Source of the DNA: Actomonas aquatica
Lineage (GTDB): Bacteria; Verrucomicrobiota; Verrucomicrobiia; Opitutales; Opitutaceae
Direction: 5' to 3'
Length of the DNA: 64,000 bases
Assembly: GCF_019679435.2 (NCBI RefSeq)
Contig: NZ_CP139781.1
Location: forward strand, 2,294,001-2,358,000
In this document: in pieces, positions 18,090-26,921 of the stretch
Numbering within the stretch: the stretch's first letter is position 1
Layout: each line of letters begins with the position of its first letter
Made by a program: the position numbers and the translations under genes
Notes under the pieces: model-generated
Databases searched by the model: none
What the model was told of the DNA's origin: nothing
Seen by the model: the letters and a program-made list of their open reading frames with translations, nothing else

Positions 18090-19184
18090 TTACGCCGGCT
18101 CGCCCGGCAACGTCCGCAGTAAGGCGTTCAACGCCTCGGCCATCGCCTCGCCATAACCTTCCCCCGGCGTGCGGCCAAAGAGCCGCCGGTCGCAGCCGGC
18201 CTCGTCCGCTTCAGCCAGCGCCCACGTGACCTGCCCTGCGTCGTCAGCTTCCCCGGTGATCGGATCGAGCCGGAGATCCCATGATTCCCAGCCGTGGTCT
18301 GCGATCTGCGCGAGCGGACAGAAGCGCCACCCTTCCGGCGTTTTCGCCAATCCCCGGCCAGCCGCCATGACCAGCGAAGCCGTCGACCACATGCTGCGCG
18401 ACGCCGGTTGAATATTCTCCCACACCGCTCCCCGTCCCAAACTCGCGAGTGCGCCGATCACGTCCCCCCGCGCCGACCCCGTCAGCCCATAGGCAAACCA
18501 GCCGCGCCACGGTGCCGCGATCCCTTCCAACAACACCGCATGCGTCGCCCGCCAATGTGTGCCCCGCTCCGGCCGCCGATCAAACGCGCCCCGCTCCGTC
18601 GCGCAGGGATACCAATGCACCGGCAAGCCCGATCGCCACAGCCCGACAAACGCCGCCGGGTCCAATTGCACGTTCCACTCCAGATCCCGGTGCACCGTCG
18701 TGCCCGCGTTGATCACCACCGCCCGCACTTGGCGCCGCAACAAGTCCGGATCCCGATTAAACGCCGCCGTGACCACCCGCGCCGATCCCACCACCGAGAT
18801 CACCACCGGCGCCGGCGCCTCGACCAACGCCCGCAACAGGAGCTCGACGCCCGCATGTTCCCGCTGCGGACGATCCCGCGCATCGTCGGCCGGATCCCGC
18901 AACGCCGCCGTCGGCCCCATCGCCGCCGGAATCGCCCGCCCCAGCAACCAGCCCGCCTGCGCCACCGTCACGAAGCCCGGATCCCGCGCCACGTCCCAAC
19001 CCTCCGGCGCCGCGCGCAGAAATTTCTCCGTTGTATCCAAAATCACCGCACGCAGGTCCAGTTCCGGCAGCGCCAAAACCGTGGCCAGGTCGAACTGATC
19101 ATCCGGATCCTGCGCGGGGTGGTAGAGGTCGGTCACGTGCACCAGGGGTATGCGCGTCGGCGGGGTGGGGACAGCAAGCGCCAT
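18090..19184 (-). CDS. Nucleoside hydrolase-like protein
   Basis: 364 residues from ATG 19184, with GGGAG upstream; a GTG two codons earlier is possible. The N-terminus has PLVHVTDLYHPAQDPDDQFDL, which resembles the D-x-D-x-x-x-D-D calcium site of nucleoside hydrolases (IU_nuc_hydro) but is altered, with QDPDDQFD in place of DPGxDD. VVISVVGSARVVTAAFNRDP resembles the conserved region after it. It may be a ribohydrolase of nucleosides or another N- or O-glycoside. No signal peptide. It is convergent with the tRNA and divergent from the GH42-like gene. Confidence 0.6.
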   Translation of the reverse strand: MALAVPTPPTRIPLVHVTDLYHPAQDPDDQFDLATVLALPELDLRAVILDTTEKFLRAAPEGWDVARDPGFVTVAQAGWLLGRAIPAAMGPTAALRDPADDARDRPQREHAGVELLLRALVEAPAPVVISVVGSARVVTAAFNRDPDLLRRQVRAVVINAGTTVHRDLEWNVQLDPAAFVGLWRSGLPVHWYPCATERGAFDRRPERGTHWRATHAVLLEGIAAPWRGWFAYGLTGSARGDVIGALASLGRGAVWENIQPASRSMWSTASLVMAAGRGLAKTPEGWRFCPLAQIADHGWESWDLRLDPITGEADDAGQVTWALAEADEAGCDRRLFGRTPGEGYGEAMAEALNALLRTLPGEPA

Positions 19185-19308
19185 ACGCACCGCTCTCCCA
19201 CAACGCCGCGCCGTTGACGACCTTGTTTTGGTCTCCGACGCCTTCGCCGCCTAACTTTCATTTTCTTTCAGCTTTAGTCTCCGCCGTCCCTGCCCTGTCT
19301 CGAAAGGC

Positions 19309-21504
19309 ATGCCCCACCCCATCTCCGCTCGCCTGGAACTCCGCCAGGACCGCCCCACTTTGTTGCTCAACGACGAGCCCGTGGCCCCGCTGCTCTATGC
19401 ACTGTCGGACTGCCCCGGGGCCCGCTGGTCGTGGGAAGAGGTGCCGGCGCGCAACATCGCGGAGTTCGCCCGGCGCGGCGTGCGTCTGTTTCAACTCGAT
19501 ATCTGGTTCGAGCAAATGCTCACCGCCGCAGGCACCCTCGACATCTCCCTCGCCCAACGCCAAATCGCCGGCGTGCGGGCCGTCGCGCCCGAGGGCGCCG
19601 TGATGCTGCGGCTCCACGTCAACCCGCCTCCCACCTGGTGCGCCGAGCACCCGGCCGAGTGCGTGGGTTACGCCGACACCGAGCCCGAGGATCCGCCGCG
19701 CCACGGTTTGTATCGCCCCCTCGCCGACGACGCGCAGCGACCCACTCGCGCCAGTTTTTACTCCCGTCCCTGGCAGGATTGGGCGCACGCCCGCCTGCGC
19801 GAATTCTGCGCCGCGCTCGCTGCCACCCCCGAGGGAGACGCGCTGTTCGGACTGCAGATCGCCAACGGCGTTTACGGCGAGTGGCACCAATTTGGTTTCC
19901 TGCACCACGACCCCGACACCGGCCCCGCCGCCACGGCGGCCTTCCGCGATTGGCTTCGCGCCAAATACCAAACCGCCCCCATCCTCGCCGCCGCCTGGAA
20001 CCAACCCGGCCTCACCTTCGAGGCCGTGAGCGTGCCCGATTCCCCCGCCCGCGAAACCGCCGCACTCGGCATCCTGCGCGATCCGATGACGCAACAGCCG
20101 GTCATCGACTACTTCACCTTCCAACACCACGCCCTCACCTCGATCGTGCTCGAGCTGGCCGCCACCGCCAAAACCGCTTGGCCGCGTCCGCTGATCACGG
20201 CCGCCTTCTTCGGTTACTTCTACAGCATCTTTGGTCGTCAGGCCGCCGGGGCCCAACTCGCCGTCGCCGAGGCCCTCGCCTCCCCGCACCTGGATTGCCT
20301 GTGCTCCCCCCAATCCTACGAACCGGCCGCGCGCGATTTTGGCGGCACCGGCAACGCGCGCGGACTCATCGGCGCCGTGCGTCGCGCGGGCAAACTCTGG
20401 CTCGACGAGATGGACATGCCGACCAGTCACGTGGGTTGCCCGTGGGACGCCAAATTTAAGAGCACGCCGTCCGACGATATCGCCATCCATCGCCGTAACG
20501 TCCTGCAACCCGTCACCCGCGGCGGCGGCCAGTGGTGGTATGATTTCGGCCCCATCGGCGCGACGCCCGACTTCGCGCGCGGCGGCAACTGCGGCTGGTG
20601 GGACACCCCCGAACTCCTCGCCGATGTCAGCGCCCTGCACCACATCACCACCGAGCGCCAATCAGACGCCTTCCTGCGCCCCGCCGATGTGCTGCTGGTG
20701 CACGACCCCATGTCGTTTTGCCACACGGTGAGTCAGCGGCACCCGCAGGCCAAATTTGGCGAACTCCCCACCACGACCTCCGATCCGGTGACGCCGTTGC
20801 TGGTCGACGACCTCCTGCACGCGCTCTACCACAGCGGACTTTGTTTCGACGAAGCGCTCGTCGACGAACTGCCCTCGCTGGACCTCTCCCCCTACCGCCT
20901 CGTCATTCTGGCCACCACGCCGATGCTCGACGCCGCCCAACGCACCTGCCTGCAGGAACGCGTGGCCACCGACGGTCGCCATGTGCTGGCCCTCGGCTAC
21001 ACCGGCTGGAGCGACGGCAATCACCTCGACCCGCAACTCGCCACGGCACTCACCGGCGTCACCACGCGATCCCACCACCCCACGGAAGCCTGTCAGACCT
21101 GGACCTTCGCCGAACTCAACCCGTCGAAAACGCTCCCCGCCTCCCTGGCGCTCCCGGCGTTTGAGCCGGCGCCCGCAGACGAAGTGATCGCGCGTTGGCC
21201 CGACGGCACCGCCGCCGCCGTCCGTCACCCGGCCGACTCTCCCGCCGCCGCCACCTGGTGGGTTTCCGCGCTGCCGCCGACCGACCCCGAACTCGTCCGC
21301 GCCATCGCCGTGACCGCCGGTTGCCATACCTACAACGACGTCGCGGAAACCACGCTCGTCGGCGATGGTCTCATCGTGGTGCACACCATCGACGGCGGCC
21401 CGCGTCGCTTGCAGTGGCCGGGCGGTCCCGCCATTCAAACGGAGCTGGCGCCGCGCAGCACCACGGTCTTTTGCGGCCCCACCGGTGGCCGCCTGCTCGG
21501 CTAA
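19309..21504 (+). CDS. GH42-like glycoside hydrolase (beta-galactosidase fold)
   Basis: 731 residues, no signal peptide, so cytoplasmic. A TIM-barrel catalytic part of about 420 residues carries FGLQIANGVYGEWHQFG with a candidate acid/base Glu and KLWLDEMDMPTSH with a candidate nucleophile Glu on a later strand, the arrangement of clan GH-A. Then comes a trimerisation-like domain (PADVLLVHDPMSFCH...LLVDDLLHALYHSG) as in GH42 enzymes, and a small beta domain at the C-terminus. The next gene, a sugar isomerase, starts 16 bases downstream. Likely acts on an imported oligosaccharide; sugar not known. Confidence 0.7.
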   Translation: MPHPISARLELRQDRPTLLLNDEPVAPLLYALSDCPGARWSWEEVPARNIAEFARRGVRLFQLDIWFEQMLTAAGTLDISLAQRQIAGVRAVAPEGAVMLRLHVNPPPTWCAEHPAECVGYADTEPEDPPRHGLYRPLADDAQRPTRASFYSRPWQDWAHARLREFCAALAATPEGDALFGLQIANGVYGEWHQFGFLHHDPDTGPAATAAFRDWLRAKYQTAPILAAAWNQPGLTFEAVSVPDSPARETAALGILRDPMTQQPVIDYFTFQHHALTSIVLELAATAKTAWPRPLITAAFFGYFYSIFGRQAAGAQLAVAEALASPHLDCLCSPQSYEPAARDFGGTGNARGLIGAVRRAGKLWLDEMDMPTSHVGCPWDAKFKSTPSDDIAIHRRNVLQPVTRGGGQWWYDFGPIGATPDFARGGNCGWWDTPELLADVSALHHITTERQSDAFLRPADVLLVHDPMSFCHTVSQRHPQAKFGELPTTTSDPVTPLLVDDLLHALYHSGLCFDEALVDELPSLDLSPYRLVILATTPMLDAAQRTCLQERVATDGRHVLALGYTGWSDGNHLDPQLATALTGVTTRSHHPTEACQTWTFAELNPSKTLPASLALPAFEPAPADEVIARWPDGTAAAVRHPADSPAAATWWVSALPPTDPELVRAIAVTAGCHTYNDVAETTLVGDGLIVVHTIDGGPRRLQWPGGPAIQTELAPRSTTVFCGPTGGRLLG

Positions 21505-21520
21505 ACGCCCCCCCTTTTTG

Positions 21521-22315
21521 ATGTCCTACCAACGCTGCTACTCCACGCTCGGCAATCCCGCCGCCACCTTATCCGAGGCCCTCGCGGTCGCCTCCAACTT
21601 CGACCTCGATGCGGTCGAACTGCGCACTCTGGAGGGACGCCTCGATCTGCCCGCTTTGTTCACGGCCAGGTTTGGCAGCCCCGCCGCGCTCGCGGATCAA
21701 CTCGGCGATCAGCGCCTCCGTATTCGTTCCCTGGATACCTCCCTCCGGTTGCTCACCAACACCGCCGCCGATCGTGCCGAGTTCCTTGAGTTTCTGCCCT
21801 GGGCCGAGGCCCTCGGCGTTCGCTGGCTGCGCCTCTTTGATGGCGGCGAGAACCTCGCAGCGGACCTGCCCGGCGCGCTCGACACCTTCCATTGGTGGCA
21901 CGAACAAAAGCAACGCCACGACTGGCAGGCCGACATCATGATCGAAACCCACGATGCCTTGCTCTCGTCCGACGCCATTCTGGCTCTGGCGGGTGCGTGC
22001 CCTGGCATCGGCATCCTCTGGGACAGCCATCACACTTGGAAAAAAGGCGGCGAATCTCCTGTCACGACCTGGCAGAAGATCCGCGACCACGTGGTGCACA
22101 TTCACGTGAAGGAAAGCATCAGTCAGCCCTCCGCCAAACACCCCTTTTCCTACGTGCTCCCCGGCCAGGGCGAGTTCCCCATGGCCGAGCTGCAGCCGCT
22201 GCTGGCCGCGGAATTCGCCGGCGCGGTGAGCCTGGAATGGGAACGCCATTGGCACCCGGAGCTCGCGCCCTTGGAGGCCGCCCTGCAATCGGCGCAGGAA
22301 CTCAAGTGGTGGTAG
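21521..22315 (+). CDS. Sugar phosphate isomerase/epimerase (AP endonuclease 2 family)
   Basis: 264 residues from ATG 21521, 16 bases after the upstream GH gene. The xylose-isomerase-like TIM barrel shows the metal ligand series IMIETHD (Glu), LWDSHHTW (Asp, His), VHIHVKES (His) and SLEWERHW (Glu). Expected to isomerise or epimerise a ketose or keto sugar released by its neighbour. The last 14 bases overlap the convergent AraC gene. Confidence 0.8.
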   Translation: MSYQRCYSTLGNPAATLSEALAVASNFDLDAVELRTLEGRLDLPALFTARFGSPAALADQLGDQRLRIRSLDTSLRLLTNTAADRAEFLEFLPWAEALGVRWLRLFDGGENLAADLPGALDTFHWWHEQKQRHDWQADIMIETHDALLSSDAILALAGACPGIGILWDSHHTWKKGGESPVTTWQKIRDHVVHIHVKESISQPSAKHPFSYVLPGQGEFPMAELQPLLAAEFAGAVSLEWERHWHPELAPLEAALQSAQELKWW

Positions 22316-23156
22316 GCGTCGTCGTCGCCTGATCCGCCATCCACTGCTTCGGCGCCACCCCATGGCGACCGCGAAACAAGCGGTAGAAATGGGACAGGTC
22401 TTCGAAGCCGGACGAAAATGCCGCGCCGGTCACGCTGTAGCGGCCACTGCGCAGCAACCGTTCGGCATGGGCCAGGCGCAATGCATTGAGGTATTCGACG
22501 AAGGACTTCCCGGTCTGTTCGCGAAACCGCAGCGTGAACTGACGCCGGGACAGACCCACCTGGTGCGCCGCCAGATCGATCGACCACGGCCGGTAAAACG
22601 TCGTCTCCAAATCCTCGAGCAGGTGGGTGACCCGCTCCGCCGTCGAGTCTTCCACCGCGCGCAATTGGTAACGGTCGGCCCCGAGCAACACCTGCAGCGC
22701 GAGCATTCGCGCCGCCACACCGTGGCCGCGCCGCTGTTCGGTCTGCTCCAGGATCCCCTGCCGCCAGCAGCCCACCACGGGCCCCGCCTGCACCGGCCGC
22801 AAGCGCATCGAACTGCCTTGAGACCGCCGGAGCCGATTCCACATCTCGCGTAGATCCGCATCCGTATCCACAAACTCCTTACCGAAGCCCAACAGCAGCA
22901 GCACCGATAACTCCACATCGGTGAGACGATGGCGTTGCCCGGCCGGCACGATCAGCAGCGTGCCCGCTCCCGCCTCCAAAACCGGCCCTTCCTCGGCCGC
23001 CCCCAACTGCAACGCGACCCGCCCTCGCTGCACATACAACACCTTGTGAAAGGGGTCCGTGCGCTCGCTCATGCGAAAGTCTCCGGCATGCACACTCTCC
23101 GCAAACACCACCCCGTCGGCGGGCACAGTGAAGTGGAGCGGGGCAGACGTCGGCAT
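22302..23156 (-). CDS. AraC-family transcriptional regulator
   Basis: 284 residues from ATG 23156; a GTG 17 codons upstream is possible. The N-terminal cupin-like sensor domain (FTVPADGVVFAESVHAGDF...VLEAGAGTLLIVPAGQRHRL) is followed by an AraC double helix-turn-helix (about 185-275: IDLAAHQVGLSRRQFTLRFREQ and AAFSSGFEDLSHFYRLFRGRHG). Divergent from the URO-D-like operon at 23274 with about 117 bases between starts, so that operon is its most likely target, probably in response to a sugar. Confidence 0.88.
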   Translation of the reverse strand: MPTSAPLHFTVPADGVVFAESVHAGDFRMSERTDPFHKVLYVQRGRVALQLGAAEEGPVLEAGAGTLLIVPAGQRHRLTDVELSVLLLLGFGKEFVDTDADLREMWNRLRRSQGSSMRLRPVQAGPVVGCWRQGILEQTEQRRGHGVAARMLALQVLLGADRYQLRAVEDSTAERVTHLLEDLETTFYRPWSIDLAAHQVGLSRRQFTLRFREQTGKSFVEYLNALRLAHAERLLRSGRYSVTGAAFSSGFEDLSHFYRLFRGRHGVAPKQWMADQATTTPTTT

Positions 23157-23273
23157 GGGGCCACCGAAACCCCGATCGCCCGATATGCCAAACAATATTC
23201 CCGCCACGCCAATCTCGCCTCCAGAGACCTGTGCTACACTGCGCCTCCCCCGTTACCCTCACCCAATCAGCCA

Positions 23274-24335
23274 ATGGCCCAAACCCTTCGCTCCCCCCTC
23301 ACTCGCGCCCAAATCGAAAAGGTTCTGCGCTGCGACCCCACCGCCAACGTCGTCCCCTTCCTGCCGGCCATCTACGAACACAAGGCCGCCTTCATCGGCT
23401 CCACCCCCTCGGCCATCGCCCGTGACGCCAACCTGCTGACGCGCGCCCTCATCGCCGAGTATGAAAACGTCGAGCCCGATGCCCTCGCCGTCGGCGTCGA
23501 TGTCTACAATCTCGAAGCCGAAGCCTGCGGCTGCAAAGTCACCTTCTACGAGGGCGACGACACCTCCATCCCCGGCATCAGCCCGGGCGATCACGTCATC
23601 CCCGCCGGCACCGACCTGAGCTCGGCCAAAGTGCCCAATCCGCTCACCGACGGTCGCATGCCGATCAACCTCCAGGCCGTGCGCAACGTGCGCCGCGCCC
23701 TCGGCGACGACATCTGGTTGCGCGGTGCCATCTCCGGCCCCTTCTCGCTCGCCATCTCCTTGGTCGGCGCCGAGACGCTCTTCTTCGCCTGCGTTGATGA
23801 ACCCGAATGGGTGCACGAGGTGCTCGCTTACTCCGGTCGCATCATCAAGGCCTTCGCCAAAGGTTACATCGATGCCGGCGCCGAGCTGATCATCTTCGAC
23901 TCGCAAGCCTCCCCCGAGCTGCTCTCGCCGGCCATGTATGAGGAGTTTGTCCTGCCGGTGACCACCGACTTCGCCAGCTGGGCCACCAGCCAAGGTGTGA
24001 CCGACGTGCCCTTGGTCATCGGCGGCAACACCACCCGCATCGCTGAGCACCTGGTCGAGACCGGCTGCAACAACTTGCTCTGCGACTTCACCGGCGACTT
24101 CGAGGAATGGTCCGACCTTTGCCAGCAATACGATCGCGCAATGCGCCGCAACATCTCGCCGCACCTGCTGCAAAAGGGCTCGCCCGACGACATCTACGCC
24201 GCCGCCCAGGCCGAGATGGCAAAGGGCGCGGGCATCCCCGGTTTCATCCTCGGCACCGCGGTCATTCCCTTCGGCACGCCGACCGCCAACATCCTCGCGG
24301 TCAAACAAGCCATCGTGGACGCCGCGAGCTCCTGA
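23274..24335 (+). CDS. URO-D-like (uroporphyrinogen decarboxylase/corrinoid methyltransferase superfamily) protein
   Basis: 353 residues from ATG 23274. The layout (GVDVYNLEAEACGCKV, GAISGPFSLAISLVGAE, DAGAELIIFDSQASPELLSP, GFILGTAVIPFGTPTANI) fits the URO-D fold, closest to the MtaA/CmuA-type branch that moves methyl groups. However, the LHICGN zinc motif of those enzymes reads LVIGGN here (residues 247-252), without the His and Cys ligands, and the Arg-rich substrate site of true HemE is absent. First gene of an operon with GH51 (27 bases downstream) and a Rieske oxygenase. Activity unknown. Confidence 0.75.
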   Translation: MAQTLRSPLTRAQIEKVLRCDPTANVVPFLPAIYEHKAAFIGSTPSAIARDANLLTRALIAEYENVEPDALAVGVDVYNLEAEACGCKVTFYEGDDTSIPGISPGDHVIPAGTDLSSAKVPNPLTDGRMPINLQAVRNVRRALGDDIWLRGAISGPFSLAISLVGAETLFFACVDEPEWVHEVLAYSGRIIKAFAKGYIDAGAELIIFDSQASPELLSPAMYEEFVLPVTTDFASWATSQGVTDVPLVIGGNTTRIAEHLVETGCNNLLCDFTGDFEEWSDLCQQYDRAMRRNISPHLLQKGSPDDIYAAAQAEMAKGAGIPGFILGTAVIPFGTPTANILAVKQAIVDAASS

Positions 24336-24362
24336 CCCGTTCGCCCTTCCTCCCTCCCGGCC

Positions 24363-25862
24363 ATGTCTGATTCGGTGGAACTCCGACTCGACCCTGCAGC
24401 GCGCGGCGGCACGATCCCGCCCGAGCTCTACGGACACTTTGCCGAACACATCGGCCGCGGGATCTACGAGGGGCTGTGGGTCGGACCGGAATCGTCCATC
24501 CCCAATACCCGGGGATTACGCAACGACGTGCTCGAGGCGTTGCGGCAGCTCGACATTCCGGTTCTCCGCTGGCCCGGCGGCTGTTTCGCCGATGCGTATC
24601 ACTGGCGTGACGGCATCGGTCCCCGCGACCAACGCCCGCGCCGTCGCGATCCGATCTGGGGCAACGTCATCGAGACCAACGCCTTTGGCACCCATGAATT
24701 CATGGACCTGGTCGAGCTGCTCGGCTGCAAAGCCTACGTCGCCGCCAATCTCGGCAGCGGCACCGTGCAGGAGATGTCCGACTGGGTGGAGTATCTGACC
24801 GGCTCCGCCGACAGCACCCTCGTGCGCGAACGCCGCGCTAACGGCCGCGAACAACCTTGGCACATCGACTACCTGGGCGTCGGCAACGAGAACTGGGTCT
24901 GCGGCGGCAACATGCGGCCGGAGTATTACGCCGATGAGTTTCGCCGCTACAATTGCTTCGTCCGTCCGCCTTACCTCAAGCCGGCCATCCATCGCATCGC
25001 CTGCGGCCCCAACGAGGCGGACTACCGCTGGACAGAGGTGCTCATGGAACGCGCTGGCACCGCCATGGACGGGCTTTCCCTCCACGCCTATTCGCTGCCC
25101 ACCGGTGACTGGAAACGCAAAGGTCCCGCCACCGGTTTCGACGAAAACCAATGGTTCTCCACCTTGCGCGCCGCCGTGCGGATGGACGAGCTCATCACCC
25201 GCCACAGCGCCATCATGGACCGCACCGATCCGGACCGCCGGGTGAACCTCGTGGTCGACGAATGGGGCGCCTGGTATGACACCGAGCCCGGCACCAATCC
25301 GCGTTTTCTTTATCAACAGAACACGCTGCGCGATGCTCTCGTCGCCGCGGTCACCCTGCACATTTTCCACCAGCACGCCGACCGCGTGCGCATGGCCAAC
25401 CTCGCCCAGACGATCAACGTCCTGCAGTCGCTCATCCTCACCGATGGTCCGCGCATGCTGCGCACGCCGACCTACCACGTGTTTGAGCTCTTCAAATGCC
25501 ATCAGGGCGCCGAACGCCTCTACGTCCAGCTCAGCGCCGCGCCGACTTACACCTACGGGGCGGACACTCTGCCCGCCCTCAGCGTCGCCGCGACCCGCGC
25601 CCCAGACGGCACCGTCAACCTCACACTCGCCAACCTCGATCCCCACCGCGATCACCCGCTCTCCCTCCGTGTTCCCTCCAACGTGGCCGCCGCCGATTGG
25701 CGCGTGCTCACGGCCGCCGCGATGGACGCGCACAACACGTTCGACGAACCCGATCGCCTCGTTCCCGCCCACCTGCCTGCACCTGCGCAGGAAGCCGACG
25801 TCCTTCAGCTCAACCTGCCCGCCAAATCCGTCGCGCGATTGAGCCTCTCCCCCGTTTCATGA
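24363..25862 (+). CDS. Alpha-L-arabinofuranosidase, GH51
   Basis: 499 residues, the usual GH51 length, no signal peptide. [20 protein letters not shown] is a GH51 signature; [11 protein letters not shown] holds the acid/base (Glu176) and [10 protein letters not shown] the nucleophile (Glu300). The barrel is followed by a C-terminal beta domain (about 390-499). It releases L-arabinofuranose from arabinan or arabinoxylan oligosaccharides, here in the cytoplasm. The following Rieske gene begins in an ATGA overlap, so the two are translationally coupled. Confidence 0.93.
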   Translation: MSDSVELRLDPAARGGTIPPELYGHFAEHIGRGIYEGLWVGPESSIPNTRGLRNDVLEALRQLDIPVLRWPGGCFADAYHWRDGIGPRDQRPRRRDPIWGNVIETNAFGTHEFMDLVELLGCKAYVAANLGSGTVQEMSDWVEYLTGSADSTLVRERRANGREQPWHIDYLGVGNENWVCGGNMRPEYYADEFRRYNCFVRPPYLKPAIHRIACGPNEADYRWTEVLMERAGTAMDGLSLHAYSLPTGDWKRKGPATGFDENQWFSTLRAAVRMDELITRHSAIMDRTDPDRRVNLVVDEWGAWYDTEPGTNPRFLYQQNTLRDALVAAVTLHIFHQHADRVRMANLAQTINVLQSLILTDGPRMLRTPTYHVFELFKCHQGAERLYVQLSAAPTYTYGADTLPALSVAATRAPDGTVNLTLANLDPHRDHPLSLRVPSNVAAADWRVLTAAAMDAHNTFDEPDRLVPAHLPAPAQEADVLQLNLPAKSVARLSLSPVS

Positions 25863-26908
25863 CCTTTGACGAAGATTCTCCCTTCCTCGCCCTGCGTCGC
25901 ACCTGGCAACCCGTTGCCCTCGCGACCGATCTAGCGCCCGGCCAAGTCATCGGCCGCACGCTCCTGGAGCAGGATCTGGTGCTCGCCCGTTTTGAGGACG
26001 GTCGCCTGCTCGCCGCCGATACCGCCTGCCCGCACAAGGGCGCCCGCCTCGCCAACGGTGCCATCGTCGAGGGCGAGTTGATGTGTCCCTACCATGGCTG
26101 GCGTTTCGACTCCGCCGGCGCGTGCCAGAGCATCCCGTCGCTCGTGGAGCCCAATCCGCAAAAATGCGCGCTCTCCCACCTGAAAGCCTACGGCGCGCAG
26201 GAGCGCTACGGCATGATCTGGGTGAAACTCGATCCGACTGGCGACCACGAGTTGCCCGACGTGCCGGAGTTTGAAGACGCCCGCTGGGCCTATCGACTCG
26301 GTCCGCCCATGCGCTTCGAGGCCGGCTTCCGGCGCGAGATCGAAAACTACCTCGACATGACCCACTTCGCGTTCGCGCACGGTGAGACTCTCGGCAAATG
26401 CGCCGACCCGCGCATCCCCGACATGAAGATCACCGTGCATGAGGACGGCTTCCAAATGGACGCGCCCTTCCCCGCGCTCGAAACCTCGCACGAACAACCC
26501 GGCAAACTGCAGAGCGCCCACCACCGCCGCCAGCGTTGCCACCTGCCCAACTTCACCACCATCCGCCAGACCTTCACCGACGGCGACGAGCGTGTGCTCG
26601 TGCACATCCCGTCGCCGGTGACCCGCGATTCCTGCGACGTCTTCTGGTCCCTCGCCATCTCGCCCGGCTTCGATGGTCCCCCGCCGAAGAGCCAGATCGA
26701 TTTCGCCATCCGCGTCCTCGATGAGGACCGCATCATGTGCGAATCGCAGATCCCGTCCGAGGTGCCGATCAATCCCGGCCGCGGCGGCTGGGGCGTGCTG
26801 GTCACGCCCGGCGACACCCTCGCCAACCAATTCCAGAAATCCTTCCGCCAGTGGCTGCAACGCGAGCTCAGCGCCGCCGAGACCACCACGACGTCCTCCG
26901 CCACTTAA
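25859..26908 (+). CDS. Rieske non-heme iron oxygenase, oxygenase component
   Basis: 349 residues from the ATG overlapping the GH51 stop. Cys57-x-His59 and Cys76-x2-His79 bind a Rieske [2Fe-2S] cluster. [13 protein letters not shown] supplies Asp166, His169 and His174 (bridging Asp and iron ligands), and [10 protein letters not shown] (Asp290) is the likely third ligand. Size and spacing match the VanA/dicamba O-demethylase type rather than large ring-hydroxylating subunits. Such enzymes need a ferredoxin/reductase partner, and none is seen in this window. Coupling to an arabinofuranosidase gene is unusual and suggests oxidation or O-demethylation of a sugar or of an aromatic ester on a glycan. 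Confidence 0.92.
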   Translation: MTFDEDSPFLALRRTWQPVALATDLAPGQVIGRTLLEQDLVLARFEDGRLLAADTACPHKGARLANGAIVEGELMCPYHGWRFDSAGACQSIPSLVEPNPQKCALSHLKAYGAQERYGMIWVKLDPTGDHELPDVPEFEDARWAYRLGPPMRFEAGFRREIENYLDMTHFAFAHGETLGKCADPRIPDMKITVHEDGFQMDAPFPALETSHEQPGKLQSAHHRRQRCHLPNFTTIRQTFTDGDERVLVHIPSPVTRDSCDVFWSLAISPGFDGPPPKSQIDFAIRVLDEDRIMCESQIPSEVPINPGRGGWGVLVTPGDTLANQFQKSFRQWLQRELSAAETTTTSSAT

Positions 26909-26921
26909 TCGTTCTCATTCC

